DNA of 64,000 nucleotides, from positions 90,874 to 154,873 of the forward strand of contig NW_020170410.1 in NCBI RefSeq assembly GCF_000524195.1. The letters run 5' to 3'. Both the position numbers and the translations under genes were made by a program. This DNA comes from Echinococcus granulosus. Taxonomy: Eukaryota; Platyhelminthes; Cestoda; Cyclophyllidea; Taeniidae. Position 1 is the stretch's first letter. The number at the start of each line of letters is the position of its first letter. Shown one piece after another: positions 40,446 through 53,033 of this stretch. The notes beneath the pieces are model-generated. The model was not told the origin of the DNA. It searched no databases and was given only the letters and a program-made list of their open reading frames with translations.

Positions 40446-43400
40446 ATGGCATCTGAAGCCTCAGCCAGTGAGGGCTCTAAGTCGACATTTACTGAGGAGG
40501 AAGAAAAGGAGATATTCAGTCACCCGTTCTTTGCCCACTCGGCGGAAGAAATGGAGGGCAATCCAGCTTACGAGGCCCTCCGCACCCTCAAGTACGAAAG
40601 TGATGACCCCAACGCCAATGCGGAAAGCTTTAAAGAGGAGGGAAATTACTATGTGAAGCAGAAGGACTACGAGAAGGCTATCACCGCCTATACCGGCGGT
40701 ATTCTTGCCAAACCCACCAATAAGAAACTCCTTGCTGTGCTCTACACTAATCGGGGAATCGTACATGGGCTGAGAAGTAGGTCCCCTGCTCTCTGAATTT
40801 GGGGCATTTCTCAATAGAAAACCATGGCTCGTGTGTGAAGGACTGCAACTGCGCGATTAAGCAGGATCCTACTCATCTCAAGGCCTATTTCCAGGCGGTT
40901 AAATCGTTGATGATTCTGTCAAAACCTGTAGAGGCTATGGAGTTATGTGAGGCTGGCTTGAAAGTGGCGGCAGATAACAAGACACTAGAGGAACTGAAAA
41001 CAAAAGCGATGAATTTGCAGGCGGTGATAGCAGCAAAGGAGGAGAAGAAACAAGGTGCAGTGAAGGAGAGTCATAGCAAACTGTCGGGTGCGTTTAAACA
41101 GCTCGCGGTAAGTTAAGCGATTTTTTGTACACTTTTCTTATCCACTCATCTCGGATGATTGCTACTTTAGTTTTTCTGCCTATCTCTGATATTTCTGCGC
41201 CATATGGTTTGTTGATTTCGGCTGCTAGATGCAGACATTGATCAAGCCGTTCTGAGAGATGAAGGAGCTGGTTAGACGATGGACTTGTGGAAGGAATTAA
41301 AGTAGTTTGAGGTCTTTTTGTAGTACTCCACTTTATTGTGCATGGCATGGTTTAATTTCCCTTCTTTCGCCAATTTGATTATCAGCTCCCAATATTTTCT
41401 TGCTGTTGCGTTTTTGCTCAATATATAACCAGTCAAATTAAAGATTGTCATTGTATTGAAGTAGCGAATCATCCATGAGTACGTTATCATCAGCTCACAT
41501 GATAGTTTAGAAAACTCCAGGGCGGTGAGTGAGTTGTAAGTGGCTAAAAGGATCAGTGTAATTTCGTCTTGAGTATGCCCCGTTCTCGTATCTGGAATTT
41601 GGGCGCCAAAATTCTGATGAATTACTGTTGACCTCGGGGCATGAACGAACATAAGGTGGTAAATCTGTATCACTTCCGGAATGTTTCTTGTTCATTGCTT
41701 TAATTGGATATCGTGAGGTTCTCAAATATTATGAGGCCGTTTGGTTTTCAGCATGGAGCATGCTCCAGATGTCAATCGCTTTTCTTGTAGGCGTGTGGAG
41801 GAGTTTCGCGCCCTTAAATCTCTACATTGTAACCGTAATCTTTGTTCTTTCCAACCCTCTTCTGCTCCTTTGCTTAACACTACAGAAATTGAAATTAATG
41901 CAGTCCCCCACGATCATGCACAGGAAATACTTCTACTCTGTAATGTCTCGGCCTGATATCCAGCTGGCAAAATGCAAGTGGTTTTCCATTCGATACCTAA
42001 AAGTGTTGTAAAGCGAACAAGACATCCGGGTGATCTTGTAGACTGCTAGCATAGCTTCATGTCACCACTGTATGAAAATCGAATAAGTCTATGTGACAAA
42101 GCTCAGTTGTCATTGTCCCCGCCTCTACTGGTAGATATGTGGGATCTGCAATGACTTTAAGTAACTACGTCTAAAAACTTGAAGCTGCTTTGAAATAGCC
42201 CTTCGAAGAGTATTTAAGTCGTGCATACGGTCCTGGTATTCGTGCAATATAATGATATTTAGTGTCGTGGTTTATTAATTTTTTTGGCAGTCAAACAGCA
42301 GCCAGCATTTGCTTGGCATCGCCCTGAATTTGAGCAATCCTTTCTGGGCAACATAAGGGGAAGTTAGACTGCAATCTTGTGGAAAGTATTTCAGTAATAT
42401 CTGGCTTCAACTATCTTGGGTTCTTACTTGCTTTTCCTTCCCTCTCAATAGGCACGTGGAATCGTCATCGACTTCGAACAGCCACCGGTGGGTCTACCTG
42501 AGCACGCAGCCGTGGAGATCTCCTTCGATCACATGAACCTTATTCATTGGCCCGTCCTCTTTATGTACCCCGAGTTTAGTCAGACCGACTTTGTGCAAGA
42601 TGTCGCTGAGTACCTCACGTGAGTTCTAACAATTCCTCTATTTTGTCTTGAAGTGGGAAAGGGTGGTCTGTTGCCATGATGCTTTGTTCACGTGCTTCCA
42701 ATTGGTTGGGTTTACAGTTAGCAATGGATCATCAAATGCTTTCCTGTTATCCCTCCCTTTAACCATGAAATAGCACTCAACTTTTCTGTGGCACTAATTA
42801 ATTGTTTGGGTCATCGTCTTTGATTGAAAAGTGACCTACGCGGTGAAAACACGGCAAAGAGATGACTCGTCTTTCTGTAGTGATGTGACTTATCGCTTTT
42901 ATGCCCCGGTTTTAATCCGTTTTGCTGGAACTTGTTTATTTTATTTGAAAGTGGGAGCCATATTCACTTATCTGTCTAGCTGCTTTATCTTGTCGAATTG
43001 TTTATTTCAAATGATTCCACGTCGTTGGAACAGTAGCACACATCCGCGAATCGCTTCTCACCCAAAGCATCGGCTAACCTGCCGTCTGTGTTTTCTGTGT
43101 TCATCAGGTAGCTACATCGTCGCTATCTAAGTATTCCGTTGCTTGGTCTTTCCACCCATTAGGGGTTTCAGTCTTTCTTTAAAATGACCGCTTTCTTAAA
43201 AAGGAAAACCTGCCTTCTTTTTCAGGATTAGAGAATGCCTGAAACATGTCCTCAATCCATCCGAACCTCCGCCATGGGACAAGGCGAAGGCTTACACGAC
43301 TTCTGAGGATGAACTGGAGGTTAATTGACCTTGACTCATCAGTCGATTTAGGGGTTTACTGAAGTTGAACATTGTTGAACCAGTCAGCATTCCGTTGTCT

Positions 43401-43691
43401 TCTATTGCGTTATTTTGTTCTGTTTCAGGTTTACTTCGAGGACACAAAATTTGCCAAGCAAATGGTTGAAGTGCCTATCACTCGCACCATAACTGAGCTA
43501 ACTAAATGTCCTGGGTGAGTTGTGTACTGTTTTTTGATAATAATCTGGTAGCAAAAGGGGCTAAGAATAATTTCTTTCGTTGCCTTCTTCTTAGGTTTTA
43601 CGTGAGGCGAGATCTCGTAATTATCCTCTTTGTAGTCTCCAAGCTATCCAAAAATTTCCACAAAATGTGGATCGAAAATTTGAGGGGCTGA
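40446..43691 (+). CDS. TTC4: Tetratricopeptide repeat protein 4 (HSP90/HSP70 co-chaperone)
   Basis: Six exons: 40446-40776, 40818-41107, 42452-42618, 43226-43319, 43429-43514 and 43595-43691, giving 354 residues (human 387); the first intron is 41 nt. The N-terminal FTEEEEKEIFSHPFFA and the following NPAYEALRTLKYESDDP are typical of TTC4. Three TPR units follow: FKEEGNYYVKQKDYEKAITAY, then LLAVLYTNRGIVHG..CVKDCNCAIKQD, then HLKAYFQAVKSLMIL. The residues that clamp the EEVD tail of HSP90/HSP70 would lie there (GN, N-RG, K-Y positions are kept). The C-terminal Wheel domain is represented by FSQTDFVQDVAEYL, PPWDKAKAY, VYFEDTKFAKQMVEVPI and the final FYVRRDLVIILFVV. The protein is cytosolic or nuclear. 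ATG 40446 directly starts the conserved acidic N-terminus. Confidence 0.93.
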
Positions 43692-46224
43692 GGTAGCACC
43701 CCTTGTGATCGTTGCATTGACACTTATTTGTTAATTACTAATGCCATCTGTAGTAGCATTTTTTTCATGTAAAGATGCAAATATTACTTGATTCAATTCA
43801 GAGGTATCCGTCATTGGTCATTATGGGGTTTGGAGGTCATGTGGTTGGGATGTGTGGTGCGGCAGGCTTGTTGCTGGTTTCCACAGCTACCAGAAGCGGA
43901 GTGCTTGTTGTAAAAGCTTGAGTGGAGTGGTAGGTAATTTGTTTTTAGTTAAGGTAGTGGTCTGGTCTTCCTCCTTCACTCACAAATTTGGTATTTATTC
44001 TTTTTATTCAGTGCATCAATCATTAAAATGGCTCAATTTTGACGGACAATCATCATGGGGCGTTTGTGGTGATCGTAACAGTAGTAGTAGCAGACTGTCA
44101 AGGTGGGTGGACTGCTGCCGGTGCTACTATGTCTACTGCTGATCCATGGCACTCCACGCTATCCCCTCTATTCAGTGATCACATTTGATTTGAATAATCC
44201 CCAATGTTGGAACGAAACACGGGTGGAATGTTAGGCAGCGTGGAAGCGAGATAAAAGCGGTATTGGGAAAGGAAGGTTGATAGAATTGGGGACAAAGTAA
44301 TTATTGTGGCCGTACTTTTTTTCGGTTTGGGCTTGTGTGAGTGCAATACTCGGACAAGTGAGCAGATGCCTGATTCGGTTACAGTCGGGATTGGCCGTCA
44401 CATATGCACCTGTAGTGACCCGAAGTTTAACAGTGATGAAAAGATGAAAAGTTACGATGTGTTGTGTGGGATTACGTTGCGTTTCATTGGAGAGGGAGAG
44501 CAGTTATAGGTCCAAAGGTAGTGTCAGGCAAAGTCGCGGACAAGGCTTCCAGGATGAGTGCTGAAGATGGATAAGACTAAGAGGAGGAGGAGGTAATGGG
44601 AGTGCTACGCCATCTACATCTACAAGGCGTTGCGCCAGATACATCCAGTCGCATACAGGTGTCCCCTCGAAGGTCATCCCGATAATGCACTCTGTCTTTA
44701 GTGGCATCTGTCACCGCATTGTTGCGGAGTCGTGTAGGCTGGCACACTACTAAGTGCTCGGTCTTCACGAGCAGGGAGATCCAGATGTTGTGCTTCTCTT
44801 CCTGCTCGGTGCGTTGTTCGAGTCAGCGGTGGCAGGGGACACCGAGGCCGTGACTACGTACATTCCACCCTGTCCCGTGGGTAAGCACCATAGTCCTGTT
44901 ATGGGCCACCATCGTCGCGCACATTCTTGGTTGTTGTGAAGAAACCATGCACGTCAAATGTTACAATGCAAATTACTGGGATGCCCTCATTGATGTCATC
45001 CGTAAGAGAAATTGCGATGGAGCAGTCTCCGTGAGCATTGCGACAGAAACCGAAGGAAAAAAAAGGGGTGGCGCATGGGCCAAAGTGTATTAGGTTGTTG
45101 TAATCACCAAGCCTGTATGAAACGCTTCGAGTGATACTTCACTCCATCAATATCCGGAGTGTAATGCGCTTCGTTTCATGGGAGAATGATGTGTGGGCGG
45201 TGGAATGCAAACACTGCGAATGCACTGATTGAATTTGTGCAAAAAGTGGTGAGAATCGAGTGCAGACATTCCGAAAGCTTGCATTGCATTGTCAAGGGGA
45301 GGTAGAAGAGGACGGTTTATTTCCTTCAAAAAAAGATCTTTAAGCAAGTGCTCACAAGAATGTCTTTTCCACCAACAGACAAATGGGGGTGGTTGAGAAC
45401 GATCCATGCCATCCAACGGGAGAGTGACGGGAGCGACTATGATGGTAGTTTGAGACAATGTAATTTTCTGCGGTGAAGCGTAACAACAGTTGTTTAAGTG
45501 AAGGGAAAGCGGATGGTGATTGCGATTGCAGAATTCAAAGATTCCTTATTGTCAAAATGAAGAGAGTAAGTAGAAATAGTGTTGCTGGCTGCTTGTTAGC
45601 ATCTTTTGCATGGTCTGTGGAATGGCGAAGGTCGACAGTAGTTTTCATTAACTGGATACATCAACAGTCCGGCAGTCCTCTTCGGGGTTAGAGTTAGTGA
45701 TACTTTCTTTTCATTCTTTTATTCATCATTCGTCACTTTATTGATTCTACCTTTAGCATTCAAAGAACAAATGGTCATTTCAAATGTATTTTCCACTGTG
45801 CGCTTCCTTCTGCTCATTCCTTCGCAATAATTCTCTCTACTTCCCACATTATTCGTGTTGGTGGACTTCATCATAGGCGGGCAGAGCTACCGAATATGCA
45901 CAAATAGGGAGAAAAATTGTAAAACTCTCGTGGGACGGTCACTGACCCTGCCACCAGTGGTCACATTCGACGTACGAAAAAAAAACACCATCCTCCACTC
46001 AATCCTTAATTACAAATCTATGTGTGATTTCACTAAAACAGTCAGCCGAGCAGACCAGACTAGAAAAAACCCGTTTACACGCGCAAACTGGAAGACAGTG
46101 AAGGTCAAGTGTTAGCTAGTCAATCAATCAGACATTGGTGAGTCAAGGCAACAGATGTCCAGCAATCCGGATTGCGGTGACCCTAATGAGTGGCGTTATC
46201 ATCAGCACGGTTGCAAGTCTACCA

Positions 46225-46500
46225 GTCAGGCCGTCAACCGGCTGACCAGCCTACTTCATGATGGAGACTGACTTCATGGCCTTCTTGAGCGGGCAGCACA
46301 CCAGTCTGGGCGATGGTCACACCGCCCAAGAGCATGTTCAACTTCCTGTCATTGCGGATGGGCAACTTGGGCACCTCGGCAGGCAGGTGCTTGAGCACAG
46401 AAGGTAAGCCGACTGGCTCCACGTCGAAACACACTGTGCACATGATCGACGGGGAAATTGTACACATCCCCGCACCAACCTCGTCTTAGCTTGGGCTCAT
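46225..46500 (-). pseudogene. Histone H2A pseudogene (deleted copy)
   Basis: Read on the - strand, the stretch [20 protein letters not shown] corresponds to the H2A C-terminal signature [20 protein letters not shown], and VGLPSVLKHLPAEV corresponds to VYLAAVLEYLTAEV. Upstream, AAGCTAAGACGAGG and CAATTTCCCC match the codons for KAKTRS and QFPVGR with a frame slip between them. About 21-25 residues between the AEV helix and IRND (the loop with DNKKTRIIPRH) are missing, and the end after GVLP is scrambled. The ATG near 46500 is followed almost at once by the internal lysine-rich part, so the N-terminus is shortened too. It cannot make a nucleosomal H2A. Confidence 0.8.
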
Positions 46501-47908
46501 GATTTGCCTCCTTTACCTCTCCCACTCATTGTCCTATCGACGCCAGCACAAACAATCACCCAATCGAACCAATACTGCCTCATGGCGCTCCTCCCCCTTA
46601 TTATAATGATTATCCCTCACAAAGATGTCCACTTCTTATTGGCTACACATTAGCCCAACCACTTCACACATTCCATTGGCTCGCCATTGCTAACACCTTT
46701 TGTGATTGGTTCTGCTATTGCTCCTACTGCATCGGATCTCACTTGACCTTACCTCACCTCATCTGTACTTTTTATTGTTAATTCATTTCATTCAACACTT
46801 CTGAGCTTCTCCACACAATTATTTACTCACTCACCCACACCTCGCTGAATCACTCATTCACCTACACATCCATACACACACTACCTATCTTTCCTTTCTA
46901 TCAATGCCTACCTATCTGGTTCGTAGTAGATGGCAGGTAAAAGGGCTGGGTAGACACCCTAATAGTCTCGCCTCGTATAGTTTAGTCTAGGCACGTTCTA
47001 CGTTTACTGGCATGGTCACATTCAAAGTCCGTCCCTCTTCACAACTCACCTTCACATTTAAACTCGCACTTTGCATTGGCTAGCTAGTCTGTTCAATACT
47101 TGCCCTCACCTCACCTTAAGATCTTATAATTTGTTCCACTCCCACAATACTTAAGCGCTAGACACTTGCGATTTTTGCTTCTTTCTTACTTACTTCCGCT
47201 CCTCCTTACTTCCCTTCTTTCTCTCTTTCGTCCAGTCATTATTTCTCCTTTTAGTTCACGCCCATCCGCATACTTTGTCCTCGTTTCCGACTCCACTTGA
47301 CTCTGTCCTCCTTCGCAATTATGCACATTCTTTTTCATTACGTCCATTTTATCTTCCTCTTTCAAGGTTCGTGTAACATGCCGAGTGTTCTCCCAATAAA
47401 TGTCACTACCAATCATACCAAAATTGGCGCAAATTTGTCATTTAAATACTCATGCGATATCTCCGTCTAACATTCATCCAATTCGGCAACGTCGGAATGG
47501 AATGTACAAGAATGAATCGAAAGACAAAGAAATCGCAAACGATGCTGAAGATGTTGCATTGCCATGCGGATTGGAAAGATGTACAAATAGCCACACATAT
47601 GTACATACATATACATACGTGTAATTTTAATAAACAGGAGTAATATTAGTAGCAAGGACAGTTTAACTAAAGGCAGCAATGCTCGAGCAAATGGTGTGAA
47701 TAAGAAAGGTAAAAATATGACAAAGCTTAAAGCGTTTAAGTAGACCGAAAAGAGACCCACGTGTGCTTGATGTCATTTGGAGAGCATCATCCGCGACACG
47801 AGTACGCGGAGCGCAAGACCGTCACTGCCATGGGCGTGGTCTGCGCCTTCAAGCGCCAGAGTCGTATGCATTACAGCCTCGGCAGCTAAGGTGCGCCGTA
47901 GCCAATGG

Positions 47909-47927
47909 GTGGATGGATGGATGGATA
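47909..47927. repeat. (GGAT)n tetranucleotide repeat
   Basis: About 4.5 units of GGAT in a row; too short to be more than a simple repeat. Confidence 0.8.
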
Positions 47928-49511
47928 GCCTGCCACGGATGCTGTGTGAACGCTGCAACGGACCTACTATGCATCACCTTCAGCACTACATCACATTTAC
48001 TTTTATTGTTCTCCTGGCAAAGGGGGCAAGGTGGCTCAGGCAATTTTGGGGTGTTTGGAGAGTTGAGGGCTAGTTTTAGGTAAACGTCGTCTGCGTTGAC
48101 CGGTGGTCGGATTGGTGCTAGCTGCCTGTGGTTGGCTTCTACCCTCTTCTATAGCACGTCAATAAACACTTTTTAATGAGCCTCACTCTTCGGTCGTGTG
48201 AGTCAGCCATCAGGTCAGCATGTTGACACTCACCGTGGTCGCAGGAAGCAAAGGGGGTGCACCAATGGGTGGGAGAACGAGCGAGTGATTGGTTGTGCAG
48301 GAGGGTGGTGACGGGTGGAGAGGATAGTCCATCTGAGGGCAGTGGTGACACGCTGTGGATTGATGTTGATGCTATTGTGGTTTTCGTTAGTGATGATGGA
48401 GGCTGGTGGAGTGCCAACAAATGGAAGTGGACCAAAGTATGCTAGCATATTCATACGCAATTCACTAGTTTGGCTACAAAATTAAGCAGTAGATTAGCCC
48501 GTTGCTTGCCTAATAACAGCAGTGACGTCCTAAATATGTGGTGGAAAGAGACCCTTTCTTCTCTCCGTCCCACCTAGTCTCGTCTTTTTCATCTGTGAGC
48601 GAAATATTCAGGTGCCCAGTGATAATAAGCTTAACAGCACCTATCCTTTTTTGTTTTCCATCATGCCCTCTGCTGACCGATTTGGAAGTGGTGCTTAAGA
48701 GTGGGTAGTGTTCCACACGTAAATTACTTTCGTATAAACTCATCCTTAAGGACCAGAACGTCTGATGAAATGAGAGGCAACTCAAATTTCCCTCCTTTCT
48801 TCTCATTTACCATTATTAACTATTTCCCCTCGAGTTATCTTGTAAGGGCCATACCAGAGCTCCGATTCAACTTTGTGGGGGAGGCCACCTTAAGTGAGCC
48901 CTTCGATGTAAAAATACCACTCGGCACAATGTAGGACCACACACATTCTTCCAACTTGCAACTCTTTACTAGTAATTAATATGTCAAACTTACCTCCTTG
49001 CATTCCCAGAGAAGTGTCATGAGCTATTCCCTTTTTGGCCGACTTCAGACCTCTCGCTTTGTACACCGTCTCCCCACACGCCAAGGAGCGAACTATTCTT
49101 GCCCAGTTAGTTTCCGCAAAGCAATTGTCTACGACAGACGCATACACCCCATCCCCCGGTTAGCACGCACCCCTTGGAAGATATTGCCATCATCCATCCC
49201 CAGCGCCGGATGTAACATGCTGTCATGGCTTTTAGAAATTTGAAGAGGTTCCTTTGAGATGGAAAAATAAGAGCCGCCACCTCTGCGTGAAAATAACGCG
49301 CAACATTCAACAGTAACAAGCCATTGCAACTGTAAGTTTACAGTAAAAAAATTCACGACTTTAGCCTAGCTTGTTGTACAAAAATACCGCCTAAAGTACG
49401 CTAATATGTAAAATTTGAAGACTACAGCAATTTCAGCTACTCTATTGCGCTCAAGGAGACAAGACTTGGAGAATAAGAATTTACACGGGGAGGGAGAGAA
49501 GAGGTAATAAC

Positions 49512-52437
49512 TCAATGCTCAGAAAAAGTGTCCACCCGGTGCTTGCTCAAGGGAATTGCCAGACCTGCCGACTCCTCAGTGCACACTTCATGAGGCAACC
49601 CGTTGAAGGTGTAGGCGACAAAGAGCTGGCGTAACGGACGCCTCCCATGGCATGCCGCACGGCCCAGGCCCGCACAGGGGTCGTAGAAGCCTTGCATATC
49701 AGCCCAGCGCCCAGGGGGCAACCGAATCTGATGATTCTCCACTATCACTTGCAGCGGCACCGTCACGTCGATAGATAAAGCCCCTCCCGCATCGGCAGTG
49801 AGAGGAATGCCCGGCGTTGTTGATGATAGCTGTCCATAGAGTGCGTAAACAATTACAAGACCCCCGGATTCTTTCTCGGCTCGTGCCACACGAGACGAAG
49901 TGTGCTGCATTAGAGCTTGCGTTGCTAAGGCCTCGCTTCGCAGCTGTCGCAATTCACCTCGCAGACGCTGACGACGAATTTCCTGAGCTTTCGTCAACTG
50001 TGCCAAAACCCATGGTTCGTAGACGAGACTGCGAACGAGACAGTAGGTCAAGCTTGGAACCAAAACACCGTAGGTGAAAGCAGCGGGGTCAAAGTTATCC
50101 GACAGTTTAATTTGCAGCACGTAGGATTGGTCCCCTCTATGTAGTCCCAATTTCATGCTCAGACCGCGCAACCAACTGATACCTATCTCGCTGGAGACTC
50201 GAGACAGCTCGGAGAGAACACAGTTGGCGCCAACACGCAGCTCTAGCAGGTCAAAAATATTACAACTAAGAGAAGCGGAAATACGCCCCTTCTGTGGTAT
50301 CGTCTCTAGCACGAGATCGTCCTCCTCGTCCAAATTTGCATCCCAGTCGGCAGAGGACTTTTTGGAGGTCCAACGGCTTGGGGTGAATGGCTTGAGTAAA
50401 GGGTTCAGCCAGGGCCAATCGACAAGCGATTCAAAGTGGAGCTTGAGTGAGGCGGTGCCGTGACGGAGATGAGTTTGCACTCGGCAGGAGCGCTCACCCT
50501 TCTCTGACGCCCAAAACACCTCACTAGAGAAACCACCGCTGAGGTTGAATTTGTACTGCAGGCGGGTAACGATGTGAGGTGTCACTTGAATGTTGGTAGC
50601 AAGTGAGAAACCGGGAATTAGACTGAAAATCGCACTGTTATTGCGATTCACCGAAGCTGCTTCCAAGCCCACAGATCCTGTTACGCGCTCATGAAGCTGC
50701 TTATTCAACTTCACAGAAGCTCCAAGACCATAGCCCCCACGACCATAAGAGAGCTGAAAGAAAGACAAGAATAATCGCGTGTTTTAAAAAACAAAAAAGT
50801 GCTTAGGAGCCAACTTACAGTTGTCTCAGTAGAAGAGGCGCCTATAATGGGTGTTTTGGGAGACAAGCGGTGCACCCAAAGGCTAAAAAGCGTGCCTATA
50901 CCTATCCCGTTGTGGGTGGTCACCTGGCCGACGAGACTAACGGTATTGTAGGGTGTGCGGAGTGCCGTTACCGATTGAGAGACAGAGACGTCGTAGACGG
51001 ACAGGGAGGGTGAAAGCATGCGTTCCTCTGGTGATTCCTGAGGACAAATTAACCAGTGTAATAATTTTCCTATACAGACCGGATTTAAGTAAGAATAAGA
51101 AGAGGCAAGAAAAGAAACATTTTCACGGCTACGAGGTCTGAATAAACATACATGGATAGCAAAATCCAGCAGCAGAGAACCACTAAACAAACCTTGAGAT
51201 AGCGATCGAAGAAGTCGGTCATATCAACACCGCAAGACAATTCGGAGGTAGGCTGCAACAGATGTTCACTTTCCGCTTCTTTTGCCTTCTGCTTTAACAA
51301 GAGGTACTCGAGACGTAATTCTGGAGCTGATTTGTCCCTTACAGCCAGCTCCCAACCTTGAATACGCAGACCTGCAATCACGAGAACTAAGAGTAGAACA
51401 CCATGAACAAGCTCATTTGTTTAATAAATCTCCCTATACATTTTGTCGATACATACTTTTGGGTCGCTAGCTCTATGTGGAGAATTGATGGCGTTCACTG
51501 AACGCACTACGAAGCGTCTGGTCTCACACTTCTACCACCGTTTAGCTTTCGAAGATTCTGACGATTATCCTTCCCTTAACAAAATCAAACTTGTAAAACT
51601 GTAGAATTACAAGTTGTGATTTCCGAGAGTGACTCTCTAAAATTCATCAAAACGTCTTTCTCATGTACTCTTCTGCGAACAGGTGGCCATATTTTTTTCA
51701 CGGTGATCTTCTATATTCGCCTCATTCTGCAAAAGTAATGCAATGATGTGCACGAAACAGCACCCCAAATAGAAGCATTTATTTCAAGCACTACAATTTT
51801 ACCCTTTAGATTTAATGATGAACGTACAAGAGCAGTGACATCTTGGGCACCAAAAACATTTCCCACAAACCACGAGTTAGCAATCAAATCCTTAGAAAGA
51901 CGAAGAAGCATCGACGATTGATAATTTTACAATTAATGACAAAATTTCATACTAATTCTCGCCTATTTCTTGCCCCATACTGTTTTGTACAAGGAACATT
52001 CCTAGCCAAAGCAAGGAATTGAGGTCTCACTCACCCCTAAAGCCATACTGGTCATAGATGGCGCGTCGATGAGGATCGCTGAGAATGTTGTAGGCGGCCG
52101 TGAGACGTCCAAAAGCGGCCTCGGCTGCGGCCGAAGCCCGCGTGTGTTTATCCGGATGGAGAAGACGCGAGAGACGTCTGTAGGCTGCCTTCAGCTCCGC
52201 CTCATTGGCATCACGAGCGACACCGAGGACAGCGTACAGATCAGGTGTGGGATCTTCGAACTCGACATCGTTTTCAACTGCGGAGGACGCACCCCCCAAC
52301 TCTGCCTGCTCTTCCACAAAGGAGAGGAGAGAGGGGTCCACCATACTGCTGTCCTCATCGTCTACATCAATTGAATCGTTCAAAAGCAGAAAGTTCGAAT
52401 CCGATGTTTGCCGCGGGCTTCCACTTTCAGCGTACAT
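49512..52437 (-). CDS. DNAJC11: DnaJ homolog subfamily C member 11
   Basis: A J-domain protein of the mitochondrial outer membrane, associated with the MICOS/MIB bridging complex that shapes cristae. Four exons on the - strand: 52437-52035, 51371-51193, 51037-50819 and 50753-49512, giving 680 residues (human 559). The J domain spans about residues 66-135 and keeps the HPD tripeptide at 94-96 (LLHPDKH) and YDQYGFRG. The next exon GWELAVRDKSAPELRLEY matches the vertebrate GWEVVERR..PAEIREEF stretch, followed by GVDMTDFFDRY. The long last exon is the beta-rich membrane-like region and the C-terminal DUF3395 with GFYDPC. An N-terminal extension of about 65 acidic residues precedes the J domain, which in vertebrates starts near residue 14; an acidic insert (WDANLDEEDDLVLE) is also present. 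The same-strand neighbour CCT8 ends about 600 bp upstream. Confidence 0.92.
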
Positions 52438-53033
52438 TTTACTGGAGATTCAGCTGAATAAAATACATGAGGAACATTTAGCAAAATTTACACAGGAAAG
52501 CCGAAAACAACTATGTGTGCATCAACGATGGCTGGTTGACATTACGAAATGTAGGATAAATTACACACCCTAATAGGCGTAACCAATACGATAATCGGTA
52601 GCCTAAGTGTTACTTTACAAATTCGTCAAACCCTACAAGATAGTTAACTTCATTAAGAAATGCAAAGATAATCTAGTTAACAAGGTCTGGAAGGGAAAAG
52701 ACGATTCATCAAATGCAACTTCTACCCAGTCAGCTTTCAATACGAGAAATCCAGCTAACAACCCTCACTGGTACGGCGACAAGAAGTTACCAATTGCATG
52801 TTATTTAAAGATGGCACGAATGTTGATGAAGCAACCTCCTTAAACCATAACAACACCCTCAACTCACATTAAAAAAGCAAAGACGCAACCACCCCCCAGC
52901 AACCGAAGGAGCAGGCGATCAAGGAGCAGAATGCGTTTTCGTAAGGAATTATTATTAATGTTCATTACAATGCAACATAGTTGAGAGGTGAAAGGCAAAC
53001 AAGAAGGGGAAATGCGAACCCGAACGCCTAACT

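Larger units (their letters stand above)
43692..49511. other. Intergenic, low-complexity stretches and an H2A relic
   Basis: No intact gene recognised in about 5.8 kb. It contains the broken H2A copy (46225-46500), a pyrimidine-rich + strand at about 46500-47350, an AT/AC-rich microsatellite-like tract near 47590-47625 and a (GGAT)n tract at about 47909-47927. A 48-codon frame at 44947-45093 (+) looks coding by eye but has no recognisable family. Confidence 0.5.

Noticed and set aside
44947..45093. 48-codon open frame on the + strand that looks coding by eye
   Set aside because: No family, no splice partner and no second exon found; a frame of this length is expected by chance in this much sequence.
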